A stretch of 36,130 nucleotides of DNA from Brevibacterium sp. HMSC07C04 (GTDB lineage: Bacteria > Actinomycetota > Actinomycetes > Actinomycetales > Brevibacteriaceae): assembly GCF_001815905.1 (NCBI RefSeq), contig NZ_KV823233.1:1-36130 (forward strand). The letters run 5' to 3'. The notes under the pieces are model-generated. The model saw only the letters and a program-made list of their open reading frames with translations, was not told the DNA's origin and did no database searches. A program made the position numbers and the translations under genes. Positions 16,130-24,477 of the stretch are shown here, piece by piece. Numbering within the stretch: position 1 is the stretch's first letter; every line of letters starts with the position of its first letter.

Positions 16130-17077
16130 ATGAACGCTCAGAGCGCAGAGGAACAGCCGAACCCCTACGGCGGCCAAGCCCCGGCCCCCGGAAGTCAGAA
16201 GCGGGAAGCCGAGGGCGCCTCGGCAGGTGGTGCCTCCCCCGCCCCCGGAGGCGCGGAACAGGCACAGCAGCCGCGCAGGCGCACCCGGATTGTGCACCTG
16301 CAGCGTATGAAAGACGAAGGTCGGAAGTGGGCCATGCTCACCTCCTATGACCAATTCACGGCCAACATTTTTGACGAAGCCGGGATCCCCGCCCTGCTCG
16401 TGGGCGATTCCGCGGGCAACAACGTGTACGGCTATTCCACAACCCTGCCTGTCACACTCGACCAGTTGATCCCGCTGACGCGGGCTGTGGTGGAAGCTGC
16501 GCCGCACACGCTGGTTGTGGCGGATCTTCCCTTTGGGTCCTACGGGGCCAGCCCTGAACAGGGCTTCCATTCCGCTGTCCGCCTGATGAAAGAGGGTCTT
16601 GCCCACGCGGTCAAACTCGAAGGCGGAGTGCAGATGGCCCCAACCGTCAAACTGCTGACCGACGCCGGAATCCCCGTCATGGCGCACCTGGGCTTCACAC
16701 CGCAGTCCGAACACGGTCTGGGCGGTTATCGCGTGCAGGGTCGCGGCGATGCCGCAGTGCAGAAACTCGTTTCTGACGCGCTGGCGCTGCAGGAAGCCGG
16801 TGCGTTCTCAGTCGTCCTGGAAATGGTGCCGGTGGCTGCAGCCCGCGCCGTCACAGAAGCGCTGCGCATTCCCACCGTGGGGATCGGCGCGGGCCCGGAC
16901 TGCGACGCTCAGGTGCTCGTCTGGACTGACTTTGCGGGCATGGGCTCCGGCCGGACACCGCGGTTTACGAAGAAATACGCCGATGCCCGTTCTCTGTTGC
17001 GCGAAGCCGCGGTCGAATACGCATCCGAAGTGGCCGACGGCAGCTTCCCATCCGAAGAACACAGCTTTCTCGAGTGA
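16130..17077 (+). CDS. panB: 3-methyl-2-oxobutanoate hydroxymethyltransferase (ketopantoate hydroxymethyltransferase)
   Basis: A 315-residue enzyme that transfers a hydroxymethyl group from 5,10-methylenetetrahydrofolate to alpha-ketoisovalerate, giving ketopantoate, the first step of pantothenate synthesis. Family features are [30 protein letters not shown], the catalytic-region segments VKLEGG and AHLGFTPQS, and LEMVPVAAA. The canonical protein begins near residue 52 ([10 protein letters not shown]). The first 50 residues are a Gly/Ala/Pro/Gln-rich extension not needed by the fold. The start is uncertain: ATG 16130 was chosen, but in-frame ATGs at 16100 and 16118 are possible and none has a strong ribosome binding site. 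It is followed after 13 bp by the aldolase-type gene. panC is in the window but 7 kb away, so the pathway genes are split. Confidence 0.93.
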   Translation: MNAQSAEEQPNPYGGQAPAPGSQKREAEGASAGGASPAPGGAEQAQQPRRRTRIVHLQRMKDEGRKWAMLTSYDQFTANIFDEAGIPALLVGDSAGNNVYGYSTTLPVTLDQLIPLTRAVVEAAPHTLVVADLPFGSYGASPEQGFHSAVRLMKEGLAHAVKLEGGVQMAPTVKLLTDAGIPVMAHLGFTPQSEHGLGGYRVQGRGDAAVQKLVSDALALQEAGAFSVVLEMVPVAAARAVTEALRIPTVGIGAGPDCDAQVLVWTDFAGMGSGRTPRFTKKYADARSLLREAAVEYASEVADGSFPSEEHSFLE

Positions 17078-17090
17078 TTGCAGGACGGAC

Positions 17091-18152
17091 ATGGCAAAGC
17101 TCAATTCCCCTGAACTGACATCCCACGACCCGAGCGTCTATCACTTCGGGTCGGACAACTACGCGGGAGCCCACCCGGAAGTCCTCGACGCGCTCAAGCG
17201 GGTCAGCGGCGGACACGTGCCCGCTTACGGCGACGACCCCTACACGCAGCGGCTGCGAGCGTGGGCGCGCGACACCTTCGGCCAGCAGGCCCTCATCTAC
17301 CCCGTCTTCAACGGAACAGGGGCCAACCTGCTGTCGCTGTCATCCGTCGTTCCACGCTGGGGCAGTGTGATTGCCGCACCCACCGCGCACATCAACACCG
17401 ACGAAACCGGCGCGCCGGAAATCACGGCGGGGCTCAAAATCCTGCCCGCACAGACCGAGGCCGGCAAGATCACACCGGAGGCCGTGCGGGCTGCAGCATC
17501 CAACCGGGCATTTATCCACGAATCTCAAAGCTGCGCAGTTTCGGTCAGCAACTCCACTGAACTGGGCACCGTATATTCACCAGAAGAATTCCAGGCGGTT
17601 GCCCACACCGCTCACGAACTTGACATGGCCGTTCACCTGGACGGATCGCGGCTGGCCAACGCTGCAGTCAGCTGTGATGCCGCCTTGGCCGACATGGTGG
17701 CCGGGGCTGACATCGTGTCCCTGGGCGCCACAAAGAACGGCGCCATGAGTGCAGAGGCCGTTCTGGTGCTCCAGCCCGACCGGGTTTCCGGCATTGACTA
17801 TCTGCACAAAGTGCTGCTGCAGCTGTCCTCTAAAGCCCGCTACCAGTCGGCACAGCTGCTGGCCATGTTCGAAGGCGATCTCTGGAAGCGCAATGCACAG
17901 CACGCCAACCGGCAGGCGGTCCGGCTGGCGCAGAAGCTTTCGGATGCCGGATTCACGGTGCCCACGCAAGTGCAGGCCAACACCGTCATCGCCCAGATCG
18001 ACCCTGAAGTCGCCCAGGCTGCCCACGCCGCAGGGCTTCTGTTCTACGCCTGGCCGGCTGTTCCCAGCGGCCATCGCTTTATGTGCGCGTGGGACACACC
18101 GGATCACGCCATCGACATGCTGGTTGAACGGTTGGCAGCACACCGGGCCTGA
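17091..18152 (+). CDS. low-specificity L-threonine aldolase-type PLP enzyme
   Basis: A 353-residue fold-type I PLP enzyme of the beta-eliminating lyase/threonine aldolase family. The cofactor Asp is Asp184 in HLDGSR and the Schiff-base Lys is Lys215 in LGATKNGAM, with FGSDNYAGAHPEVLDAL at the N-terminus and the cofactor-phosphate loop around FNGTGANLLSL. Such enzymes cleave L-threonine or L-allo-threonine to glycine and acetaldehyde. The start at ATG 17091 lies 13 bp after the panB stop with a GGACGG-type site, so the two genes are probably one operon. Glycine produced here can feed one-carbon units through the glycine cleavage system to the folate used by PanB, a plausible but unproven functional link. 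Confidence 0.88.
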   Translation: MAKLNSPELTSHDPSVYHFGSDNYAGAHPEVLDALKRVSGGHVPAYGDDPYTQRLRAWARDTFGQQALIYPVFNGTGANLLSLSSVVPRWGSVIAAPTAHINTDETGAPEITAGLKILPAQTEAGKITPEAVRAAASNRAFIHESQSCAVSVSNSTELGTVYSPEEFQAVAHTAHELDMAVHLDGSRLANAAVSCDAALADMVAGADIVSLGATKNGAMSAEAVLVLQPDRVSGIDYLHKVLLQLSSKARYQSAQLLAMFEGDLWKRNAQHANRQAVRLAQKLSDAGFTVPTQVQANTVIAQIDPEVAQAAHAAGLLFYAWPAVPSGHRFMCAWDTPDHAIDMLVERLAAHRA

Positions 18153-18250
18153 AAGTGATCCACGCCACCACATACGATGGGGCGGGACATATAAGCGGCA
18201 GCGCGGGCTGCGAAAGTGTTCGCCGCAGAGCTAAGGAGTGTTAGGGCCGG

Positions 18251-19456
18251 ATGAAGAATTCACTGCAGGACATCACAGTTCTCGACCTTTCCCGGGTGTT
18301 GGCAGGACCGTGGTGCACACAGAACCTCGCTGACCTCGGTGCTGACGTCATCAAGGTTGAACGGCCCGGTCCCGGTGATGACACCCGCAGCTGGGGTCCT
18401 CCCTACCTTGAGGGCACAACCCCCGAAGACGGCTATTCGGCCTACTACATTGCGGCCAACCGCAACAAGAAGTCCATCACCGTCAACTTCCGCTCCGAAG
18501 AAGGCAAAGACGTCATCAAACGGCTGGCGAAAGATGCCGATGTGGTTGTTGAGAACTACAAGACCGGTTCGCTGGCTCGCCTGGGCTTGGACTACGACGA
18601 CCTGCGCGAAATCAACCCAGAGCTCATCTGGGTGTCCATCACCGGCTACGGACCCACCGGCCCGAAAGCTGAAAACCCCGGCTATGACTACGTGTTTCAG
18701 GGCATGAGCGGCTTTATGAGCTACACCGGACGGGCGCAGGGCGAAGAAGGCGCCGGGCCCATTCGCGCCGGTGTCGCCATCATTGACCTCATGACCGGCA
18801 TGTATGCCACAACCGCCATCCTTGCGGCCCTCCACGAACGTGAACGCACCGGCAAGGGCCAGCGCATCGATGTCACGCTGGCTGATGTTTCGGTTGCACT
18901 CAACGCCAACCAGGCATCCAACTACCTAGTCGGGGGTGTGCCACCAGCCCAGACCGGCACCTCGCACCCCAATGTCGCCCCGTATGACGTTTTCGAAGTT
19001 GCCGACGGCCACATGATCCTGGGTGTGGGCAACGACGAACAGTACCGACGACTGACTGAACTGCCCGACTTCGAACTGCTGCGCGGGGACGACCGTTTCC
19101 AGTTCAACCGCGATCGCATTCGGCTGATCGGCGATCTGCGGCCGATCGTCGCCCAGATTATGAAGCAGAAGACCATGGACTACTGGACGCACGTTCTCGA
19201 CGAAGCCGGTGTGCCCTTTGGGCCGATCAACACCATGGACAAGGTCTTCGAAGATCCGCAGGTCAAGCACCGGGGAATCAAGATCGAAGCCGATGGGCAC
19301 TACGGTTCGGTGCCGATGGTGCGCAGCCCGCTTGTCGAAGACAGCGCCGATGCCACAGCACCTCCGGCACTGGGCGAACACACCGACGAAGTCCTCGCAC
19401 AGTTCGGATTCACTGCCGAACAGATCGCTAAGATGCACGACTCCGGCACAGTGTGA
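18251..19456 (+). CDS. CaiB/BaiF (family III) CoA-transferase
   Basis: A 401-residue family III CoA-transferase that moves CoA between carboxylic acids. The N-terminal part has VLAGPWCTQNLADLGADVIKVE and the later NRNKKSITVNFRS; the catalytic Asp is Asp179 in AIIDLMTGMY. The length is normal for the family. The start at ATG 18251 has AAGGAG 12 bp upstream (18233-18238), a little long. The 98-bp gap after the aldolase gene shows no terminator, so it may belong to the panB transcript or have its own promoter. Substrates in this family range from oxalate and carnitine to glutarate and succinate; the sequence alone does not decide. Confidence 0.92.
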   Translation: MKNSLQDITVLDLSRVLAGPWCTQNLADLGADVIKVERPGPGDDTRSWGPPYLEGTTPEDGYSAYYIAANRNKKSITVNFRSEEGKDVIKRLAKDADVVVENYKTGSLARLGLDYDDLREINPELIWVSITGYGPTGPKAENPGYDYVFQGMSGFMSYTGRAQGEEGAGPIRAGVAIIDLMTGMYATTAILAALHERERTGKGQRIDVTLADVSVALNANQASNYLVGGVPPAQTGTSHPNVAPYDVFEVADGHMILGVGNDEQYRRLTELPDFELLRGDDRFQFNRDRIRLIGDLRPIVAQIMKQKTMDYWTHVLDEAGVPFGPINTMDKVFEDPQVKHRGIKIEADGHYGSVPMVRSPLVEDSADATAPPALGEHTDEVLAQFGFTAEQIAKMHDSGTV

Positions 19457-19463
19457 AGACAAA

Positions 19464-19493
19464 TGTGCGCCGTTGGTCACTGGGCGGCGCACA
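19464..19493. terminator. bidirectional hairpin between convergent genes
   Basis: TGTGCGCCG (19464-19472) pairs with CGGCGCACA (19485-19493) around a 12-nt loop. It sits between the CoA-transferase stop (19456, plus) and the aminotransferase stop (19513, minus) and can serve both. Confidence 0.75.
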
Positions 19494-19512
19494 CCATCAC
19501 GCTTGACTGGCC

Positions 19513-20643
19513 TCAGCTTGTGCGGGCTTTGTCGATTCCGTCCAGCAGGCGCTCCACGGTGCCTTCGACGTCGTCCCATTTGTCGAGGCCGAAAAGTCCC
19601 AGGCGGAAAGTGCTGAAGTCTTCGGGTTCGCCTACTTTGAGCGGAACTCCGGAAGCCACCTGCAGGTCACCGGCCTTGAACTTCGCACCGGACTGTTCCT
19701 GTGGGTCGTCGGTGTAGACGACAACTACCGACGGAGCTTCCCAGCCTTCGGCGGCAACGGACCGGTAGCCGCGCTCAGTCAGCCCTGCGCGGACGCGCTC
19801 ACCGAGTTCGATCTGCTGGCGCATGATCTTGTCCAGTCCGCGTTCTTTGGCTTCGCGCATGATTTCGAGGTTGTGCAGCATGGCGTCGGTCGGCATAGTC
19901 GCGTGGTACATGTGCTTGCCGGCGCGGTAGGTTTCCGACACGGTGTGCCACTTCTTCAGGTCCATGGAGAAGCTGCTGGATTCGGTTTTTTCCAGGCGGG
20001 CGAGCGCGCGTTCGCTCAACATGACGTAGGCCATGCCGGGCCAGCCGCTCCAACCCTTCTGGGGTGCGGAGATGAGCGCGTCAACGCCGAGTTCCCGCAT
20101 GTCGACCCACAGCGCTCCGGAGGCAATGCAGTCGAGAACAAAGAGTCCGCCCTGTTCGTGAACGGCATCGGCGAGCGCCTTGATGTATTCGTCGGTCAGC
20201 ACGATGCCGGACGCGGTTTCCACGTGTGCTGCGGCAACGACTTTCGAGCCCTGCTGTTTGATCGCGTCGACCACTTGGTCGACTGCAGGCGGGGCGAAAG
20301 CGGGTGTGGCTGAATCGTCAGAGGCGACAGCGGACACGACTTCGTGGTCGGTCAGTTTGCCCATTTCGATGATCTGCGTCCAGCGGTAGCTGAAGAATCC
20401 GTCGCGCACGATCAGCGTGGGCTGGCCCTCCATGAACTGGCGGGCAACCGATTCCATGCCGAAGGAACCGCTGCCGGGGATGACGACAGCCGCGTCTGCG
20501 CTGTAGGTTTCACGCAGCAGGCCGTAGAACTCCTGCATTGCGTCGACGAACTTCTGGGACATGTGGTTGACGGCCCGGTCGGTGAACACCACCGAGAATT
20601 CCTGCAGGCCGCCCGGGTCAACGTCTTCGCGTGGCAAACTCAT
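19513..20643 (-). CDS. class V PLP aminotransferase, alanine-glyoxylate/serine-pyruvate type
   Basis: A 376-residue fold-type I PLP enzyme of aminotransferase class V. The Schiff-base Lys is Lys196 in SAPQKGWSG, preceded by the cofactor Asp171 in LFVLDCIASG and an N-terminal PGSGSFGMESV cofactor-phosphate loop. The AAHVETASGI segment is typical of the alanine-glyoxylate/serine-pyruvate/purine-catabolism group. It would transfer the amino group of a small amino acid to glyoxylate or pyruvate. Compared with relatives, the protein lacks nothing obvious. It is convergent with the CoA-transferase gene and separated from efeB by the hairpin at 20668-20706; the start at ATG 20643 has no strong ribosome binding site. 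Confidence 0.88.
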   Translation of the reverse strand: MSLPREDVDPGGLQEFSVVFTDRAVNHMSQKFVDAMQEFYGLLRETYSADAAVVIPGSGSFGMESVARQFMEGQPTLIVRDGFFSYRWTQIIEMGKLTDHEVVSAVASDDSATPAFAPPAVDQVVDAIKQQGSKVVAAAHVETASGIVLTDEYIKALADAVHEQGGLFVLDCIASGALWVDMRELGVDALISAPQKGWSGWPGMAYVMLSERALARLEKTESSSFSMDLKKWHTVSETYRAGKHMYHATMPTDAMLHNLEIMREAKERGLDKIMRQQIELGERVRAGLTERGYRSVAAEGWEAPSVVVVYTDDPQEQSGAKFKAGDLQVASGVPLKVGEPEDFSTFRLGLFGLDKWDDVEGTVERLLDGIDKARTS

Positions 20644-20667
20644 GTCTCCAGCGTACCGCCGCGCAAC

Positions 20668-20706
20668 TCCCGAGGTGCCTGTCCCTACCCGCTTGGCACC
20701 TCGGGA
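20668..20706. terminator. 12-bp hairpin ending the efeUOB operon
   Basis: TCCCGAGGTGCC (20668-20679) pairs with GGCACCTCGGGA (20695-20706) around a 15-nt loop, 28 bp beyond the efeB stop. It contains the CGAGGTGCC arm of the dispersed hairpin family. Confidence 0.8.
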
Positions 20707-20733
20707 TCCGTGTGGTCATCCGGGCTGTGCGGT

Positions 20734-22029
20734 TCAGTTCGATTCGAACAGGCCCTGCCCTATGTACTGGTCTGCGCTGACACCGGGAGGAACAAGGTAG
20801 GTTCCCGTGCCGGTGGTCTTGAGGTATTCCACGAACAAGTCGTCGCGCGCCATGTTCTTGTGCACGCGTGCGAATCGTTCGGGGCTGTTGACGAATGCGA
20901 TGAAGAACAGTCCCGCATCCAGTCGGCCCTGTTCGTCATTGCCGTCGACGAAGTTGTAGCCGCGGCGCAGCATGCGCACTCCCCCGTTGTTCTTCGGGTG
21001 GACGCGGAACACGTGGGAGCGTTCGTCGATGACGGGACGGCCGCGTTCGTCTTTTGCGGTGAAGTCCGGTTCGCTGAATTCTCCCCCGCCGGTCAGGGGT
21101 GCGCCTTCTGCTTTGTCCCTGCCGGTCACGCGTTCCTGTTCGCCCAGCTGCAGGGTGTCCCACACTTCGATTGTCATGTTGATGCGGCGGGCCACGAGGT
21201 AGGAACCGCCGTGGGTCCAGGTTGGTCCTGAGCTGATCCACACGTGTTCGTCCAGTGCTGCGCCGTCTTCGGCTTTGATGTTGGCGGTTCCGTCTTTTTG
21301 ACCGAAGAGGTTCCGCGGCGTTTTCTGGTCTTGTGTGGTTGATGAGGTTCGGCCGAAGCCCAGCTGTGACCAGCGCAGACGTGCTGTTCCGACGGCTATG
21401 CGAGTGAGGTTGCGGATTGCGTGGACGGCCACCTGGGGGTCATCCGCGCAGGCTTGAACACACAGATCGCCGTGGGAGCGTTCAGCGTTTATGAAGTCGT
21501 TGACCATCACCGGCATGGTCGCGAATTCTTCGGGCATGTGCTTCTTCAGCCCGAACCGGTCTTTCCCTTTTTCGTCTGTGAACAGCGTGCGTCCGAAGCC
21601 GAAGGTCAGTGTCAGCCCTGATGCGCTGAGGTCGACGGCTTCACCTGAATCGTCCGGTGGGAAGAGTTCTCCCCCGCCGAAGGCGCCCTTGGCGGTGACG
21701 TCGCCGCCCATCGTCAGCCGGCGGGCGGCTTTCGTCCATTTCTGAAGGAGTTCGATGACATCATCGCGCTCAGCCTTTTCTGTGAGGTCAAAGGCTGCGA
21801 AGTGCATGCGGTCTTGGGCCGGGGTGACGATCCCGGCTTGGTGTTTGCCGTCGAAGTCGTAGATGAGATCGCCGGGTGTCTCTTCTTGGTGCTGTGCTCG
21901 GGTGCTGGCGTATACCGCACCTGCGGCAATTGCCGCCCCGGCCGCCCCGCCGCCGAAGACTCCCAGGAGTCCTCGGCGGCTCAGCGTGTTCGCACCGCCG
22001 CCGTCTGGTTGGGCGTCCTCGCCGGTCAT
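20734..22029 (-). CDS. efeB: EfeB, Tat-exported Dyp-type haem peroxidase/deferrochelatase
   Basis: A 431-residue Dyp-type peroxidase. The N-terminus has a twin-arginine signal, LSRRGLLGVFGG (residues 16-27), followed by an Ala/Gly-rich hydrophobic stretch, so it is exported folded with haem. The Dyp hallmark GxxDG is GQKDG at 243-247, and the RRINMTIEVWD and SHVFRVHP segments lie in the expected C-terminal positions. In EfeUOB systems EfeB oxidises ferrous iron, or possibly releases iron from haem, for uptake by EfeU. Its ATG overlaps the TGA of efeO by an ATGA at 22026-22029, so translation is coupled. It is the last gene of the operon and is followed by the hairpin at 20668. Confidence 0.95.
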   Translation of the reverse strand: MTGEDAQPDGGGANTLSRRGLLGVFGGGAAGAAIAAGAVYASTRAQHQEETPGDLIYDFDGKHQAGIVTPAQDRMHFAAFDLTEKAERDDVIELLQKWTKAARRLTMGGDVTAKGAFGGGELFPPDDSGEAVDLSASGLTLTFGFGRTLFTDEKGKDRFGLKKHMPEEFATMPVMVNDFINAERSHGDLCVQACADDPQVAVHAIRNLTRIAVGTARLRWSQLGFGRTSSTTQDQKTPRNLFGQKDGTANIKAEDGAALDEHVWISSGPTWTHGGSYLVARRINMTIEVWDTLQLGEQERVTGRDKAEGAPLTGGGEFSEPDFTAKDERGRPVIDERSHVFRVHPKNNGGVRMLRRGYNFVDGNDEQGRLDAGLFFIAFVNSPERFARVHKNMARDDLFVEYLKTTGTGTYLVPPGVSADQYIGQGLFESN

Positions 22030-23276
22030 TCGCTTTCCTCGATGCCGAGCACCGTTCCGGTGAGCTTGGACAGCGGTTCGCGCAGCTCGTCGATCTGAGC
22101 GGTGAGTTCGGCCTGCTGTTCGGCGTTTACGGTCGCGTAGCTGGGGAAGCCCTTTTCGAGGCTGCCGTATTCGCCCAGCAGGTCTTCGAGCTCTCCGTAT
22201 TCTGTGTCGATTTCGTCTGCGAGCTTTTTGCCTTCTTCGCCTTTGGATTCGGCGATGGGGCGAACGAGGTCAAACGCAATGCGCGATCCTTCGATATTCG
22301 CAGCGAAGTCGTAAAGGTCGGTGTGGGACCACCAGTCTTCTTCGCCGGTCACTTTGGACACGGCAACCTCTTCGAGCAGACCGGAGGCTCCGTTGGAGAC
22401 GGTGTCGACGTCGATCTGGTTGTCTTTGATGAAGTTTTTGTCGTTGACGGTTTCGTTGAGTTTCTTGACATCGGACTTCAGCGCGTCAGCGATTCGCTTC
22501 CGGTCCTCTGGGGTACTGGGCTTCCAGGCTTCAAATGCGTCAGAGCCGTCGGAGTTGCGGTCGCCCTTCTTCGGCTCCCACAGGTCTTTTTCCATGCGGT
22601 GGAAGCCGGTCCACTCCTTGATTTCGGGGTCGTCTTTCTTCAGCTGATCTTCTTCTGCCAGGTAGTCGACTTCGCGGTAGTCGATGCGCGGGTCCAGTGT
22701 TCCCAGGGCTTCTGCGATCGGCTCGATCCGTTCGTAGTGCACGCGGGTCGATGCGAAGAGGTCCCGCGCTTTTTCGTCTTCGCCAGCCGCGTAGGCGTCA
22801 GCGAACTTTTCGACCTTGGGTTCGAGTTCCCCGGTTTCCTTTTGGACGAACTTGACGTAGTCGGCGACGACTTTGTCGAACAGCTCTTTGTCGCTGCCGG
22901 AGACTTCGACTGCTTCGCCGGTGACCTTGAAGTCTGTTTGGCCGATGTTTGCGCCGCGCAGGCCGGGTTTGCATGCAGTGAAGTAGTCGCCCGGCTGCAG
23001 TGAGACGGTGAGGTCGGCTGTTGAGCCCGGCGCGATGTTCTCTTTTTCTGCCACAACGCGCAGGCCGTCGTCGCCGAGGATGTAGAACTCAGTGACCTTG
23101 GTGCCGGTGTTCTCGATGCTGAAGGTGCGTGTGCCGCTGTCGGCAGAATCTGCTGAGACGTCGCACTTGTCGTCGGCTGCGCTCACGCTGATGCTGTCGC
23201 CGTCTGCTGCTGGTTCGCACGCGCTCAGCAGGGCGGTTCCAGCGATGACCGCCAAGGCAAGGCCGGTTTTCTTCAT
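22026..23276 (-). CDS. efeO: EfeO, iron-uptake lipoprotein with cupredoxin and M75 domains
   Basis: A 416-residue secreted lipoprotein. The signal peptide ends in the lipobox LLSAC with Cys20. Residues about 28-125 form the cupredoxin-like domain and the rest is the M75/imelysin-like domain with the HxxE metal motif HRME (His226-Glu229) and HYERIEP at 180-186. EfeO binds iron outside the membrane and passes it to EfeU. The start is ATG 23276, which overlaps the efeU TGA by an ATGA at 23273-23276; a much longer upstream reading in the same frame is only the efeU shadow. The protein has Ser/Asp-rich residues between the lipid anchor and the domain. Confidence 0.95.
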   Translation of the reverse strand: MKKTGLALAVIAGTALLSACEPAADGDSISVSAADDKCDVSADSADSGTRTFSIENTGTKVTEFYILGDDGLRVVAEKENIAPGSTADLTVSLQPGDYFTACKPGLRGANIGQTDFKVTGEAVEVSGSDKELFDKVVADYVKFVQKETGELEPKVEKFADAYAAGEDEKARDLFASTRVHYERIEPIAEALGTLDPRIDYREVDYLAEEDQLKKDDPEIKEWTGFHRMEKDLWEPKKGDRNSDGSDAFEAWKPSTPEDRKRIADALKSDVKKLNETVNDKNFIKDNQIDVDTVSNGASGLLEEVAVSKVTGEEDWWSHTDLYDFAANIEGSRIAFDLVRPIAESKGEEGKKLADEIDTEYGELEDLLGEYGSLEKGFPSYATVNAEQQAELTAQIDELREPLSKLTGTVLGIEESE

Positions 23277-24268
23277 GATTCTCCTTGTTCTGATGAGCTG
23301 ACGAGGTGCCGCTCGTCTTGGGTGTTTGTCTTCGGGTTGGCCGTTTTCGCGTCTTCGATGCGCTTTTTCTTTGCCCTGCGGGTGCCCAGGGTTCGACGCA
23401 CAAAAGGTGGGATGACCAGGACCATGTAGATGAACCAGGCTGTGACTTCCAGCCAGCTCATCTGCGGTACGAAGCCGACTGTGCCTTTGAGCAGTGCGGC
23501 GATGAAGCTGTCCGGGGCGAAGGAATCGGAGAAGTCGAAGGCCCATCCGAAGGGGAACGCCGCACCCCAGAAGGGGTAGTCCGCGAATCCGGTGAGGACT
23601 TCTCCCGTACGGGGGTGTGTCGGACTGATGGGGGCGCCGGAGAACGGTCCGGGCAGAACGGCGGCTTCCTGCAGGTCGTGGATGCCGTAAGCGAGGATTC
23701 CTCCGGCCACGATGAGCAGGAATGCTCCCGACCAGGTGAAGAACCTGCCGAGGTCGATCTTGAGGACTCCCTTGAACAGTCCCCAACCCATAAGAACGGC
23801 TAGGCCTATGCCGAGGAATGCGCCGGCGAGCGCGGTGACGGTGTCGGTCCAGCCCCACAGGATGAGGGTTGTTTCGATGCCTTCGCGTGCAACTGAGACG
23901 AATGCGAGGACGGTCAGCGCTGTCCCGCTGCCCGCCGTGACTGCGGCGTCAACCCCGGATTCGAGGCTTTTCTTCAGTTTGGGGCCGCTGGTGACCATCC
24001 ATACGACCATGGCGGTGATCATGACGACTGCCAGCAGGGACATTGATCCGCCGATGATTTCCTGCGCTTTGAAGCTCAAGCGGGAGCGACCGAACGTGAA
24101 TACTGCGCCGAGCACGGCCGACAGGATGACTGCTGAGACGACGCCGAACCAGATTCGGCGGCGCAGATCATCACGGCCCAACTTGCGAGCGTAGGCGATG
24201 AGGATGCTCACGATGAGCGCGGCCTCAAGGCCTTCGCGCAGGCCGATGAGCAGAGCGGCTAGAAACAT
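23273..24268 (-). CDS. efeU: EfeU, high-affinity ferric/ferrous iron permease (FTR1 family)
   Basis: A 331-residue polytopic permease of the FTR1/OFeT family. The two iron-coordinating REXXE motifs are visible: REGLE at residues 11-15 in the first helix and REGIE at 128-132. About seven hydrophobic segments follow. The C-terminal tail of about 35 residues is hydrophilic and longer than usual, and its coding DNA includes a CGAGGTGCCGCT sequence related to the hairpin family. AAAAGGA lies about 5 bp upstream of ATG 24268. The gene leads the efeU-efeO-efeB operon, with the iron box about 100 bp upstream. Confidence 0.95.
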   Translation of the reverse strand: MFLAALLIGLREGLEAALIVSILIAYARKLGRDDLRRRIWFGVVSAVILSAVLGAVFTFGRSRLSFKAQEIIGGSMSLLAVVMITAMVVWMVTSGPKLKKSLESGVDAAVTAGSGTALTVLAFVSVAREGIETTLILWGWTDTVTALAGAFLGIGLAVLMGWGLFKGVLKIDLGRFFTWSGAFLLIVAGGILAYGIHDLQEAAVLPGPFSGAPISPTHPRTGEVLTGFADYPFWGAAFPFGWAFDFSDSFAPDSFIAALLKGTVGFVPQMSWLEVTAWFIYMVLVIPPFVRRTLGTRRAKKKRIEDAKTANPKTNTQDERHLVSSSEQGES

Positions 24269-24367
24269 GGTGTCCTTTTATCGGGCAGCGGTATTCGCTG
24301 TGTTCTCACAAAACCCTGCCTGTTTCACCACCGCGCATCAGCATTACGCAAGACTTTTCAGTGGTAA

Positions 24368-24386
24368 TGAGGTAAGGCTCACCTAA
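24368..24386. promoter_or_regulatory. DtxR/IdeR-type iron box upstream of efeUOB
   Basis: The 19-bp sequence TGAGGTAAGGCTCACCTAA matches the DtxR/IdeR consensus TTAGGTTAGGCTAACCTAA at 16 of 19 positions by eye. On the minus strand a TATATT that could be the efeU -10 element (24386-24391) touches the box, so a bound repressor would block the promoter. The box is about 100 bp from the efeU start and about 90 bp from the panC start in this divergent region. Iron-replete repression of efeUOB is the natural inference. Confidence 0.8.
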
Positions 24387-24477
24387 TATACCCCTATTTG
24401 CATGTCTTCTGCACCATTCCGCCGCGGGTCTACCATTGGTGCGGCTGGTTGAACGCCGACTGTGCCTGGGAGGTTGT

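Noticed and set aside
6535-19456. An oxalate-degradation pathway formed by the ThDP enzyme (as oxalyl-CoA decarboxylase) and the CaiB/BaiF CoA-transferase
   Set aside because: The two genes are 10 kb apart on opposite strands, and the ThDP enzyme shows no feature that singles out oxalyl-CoA decarboxylase.
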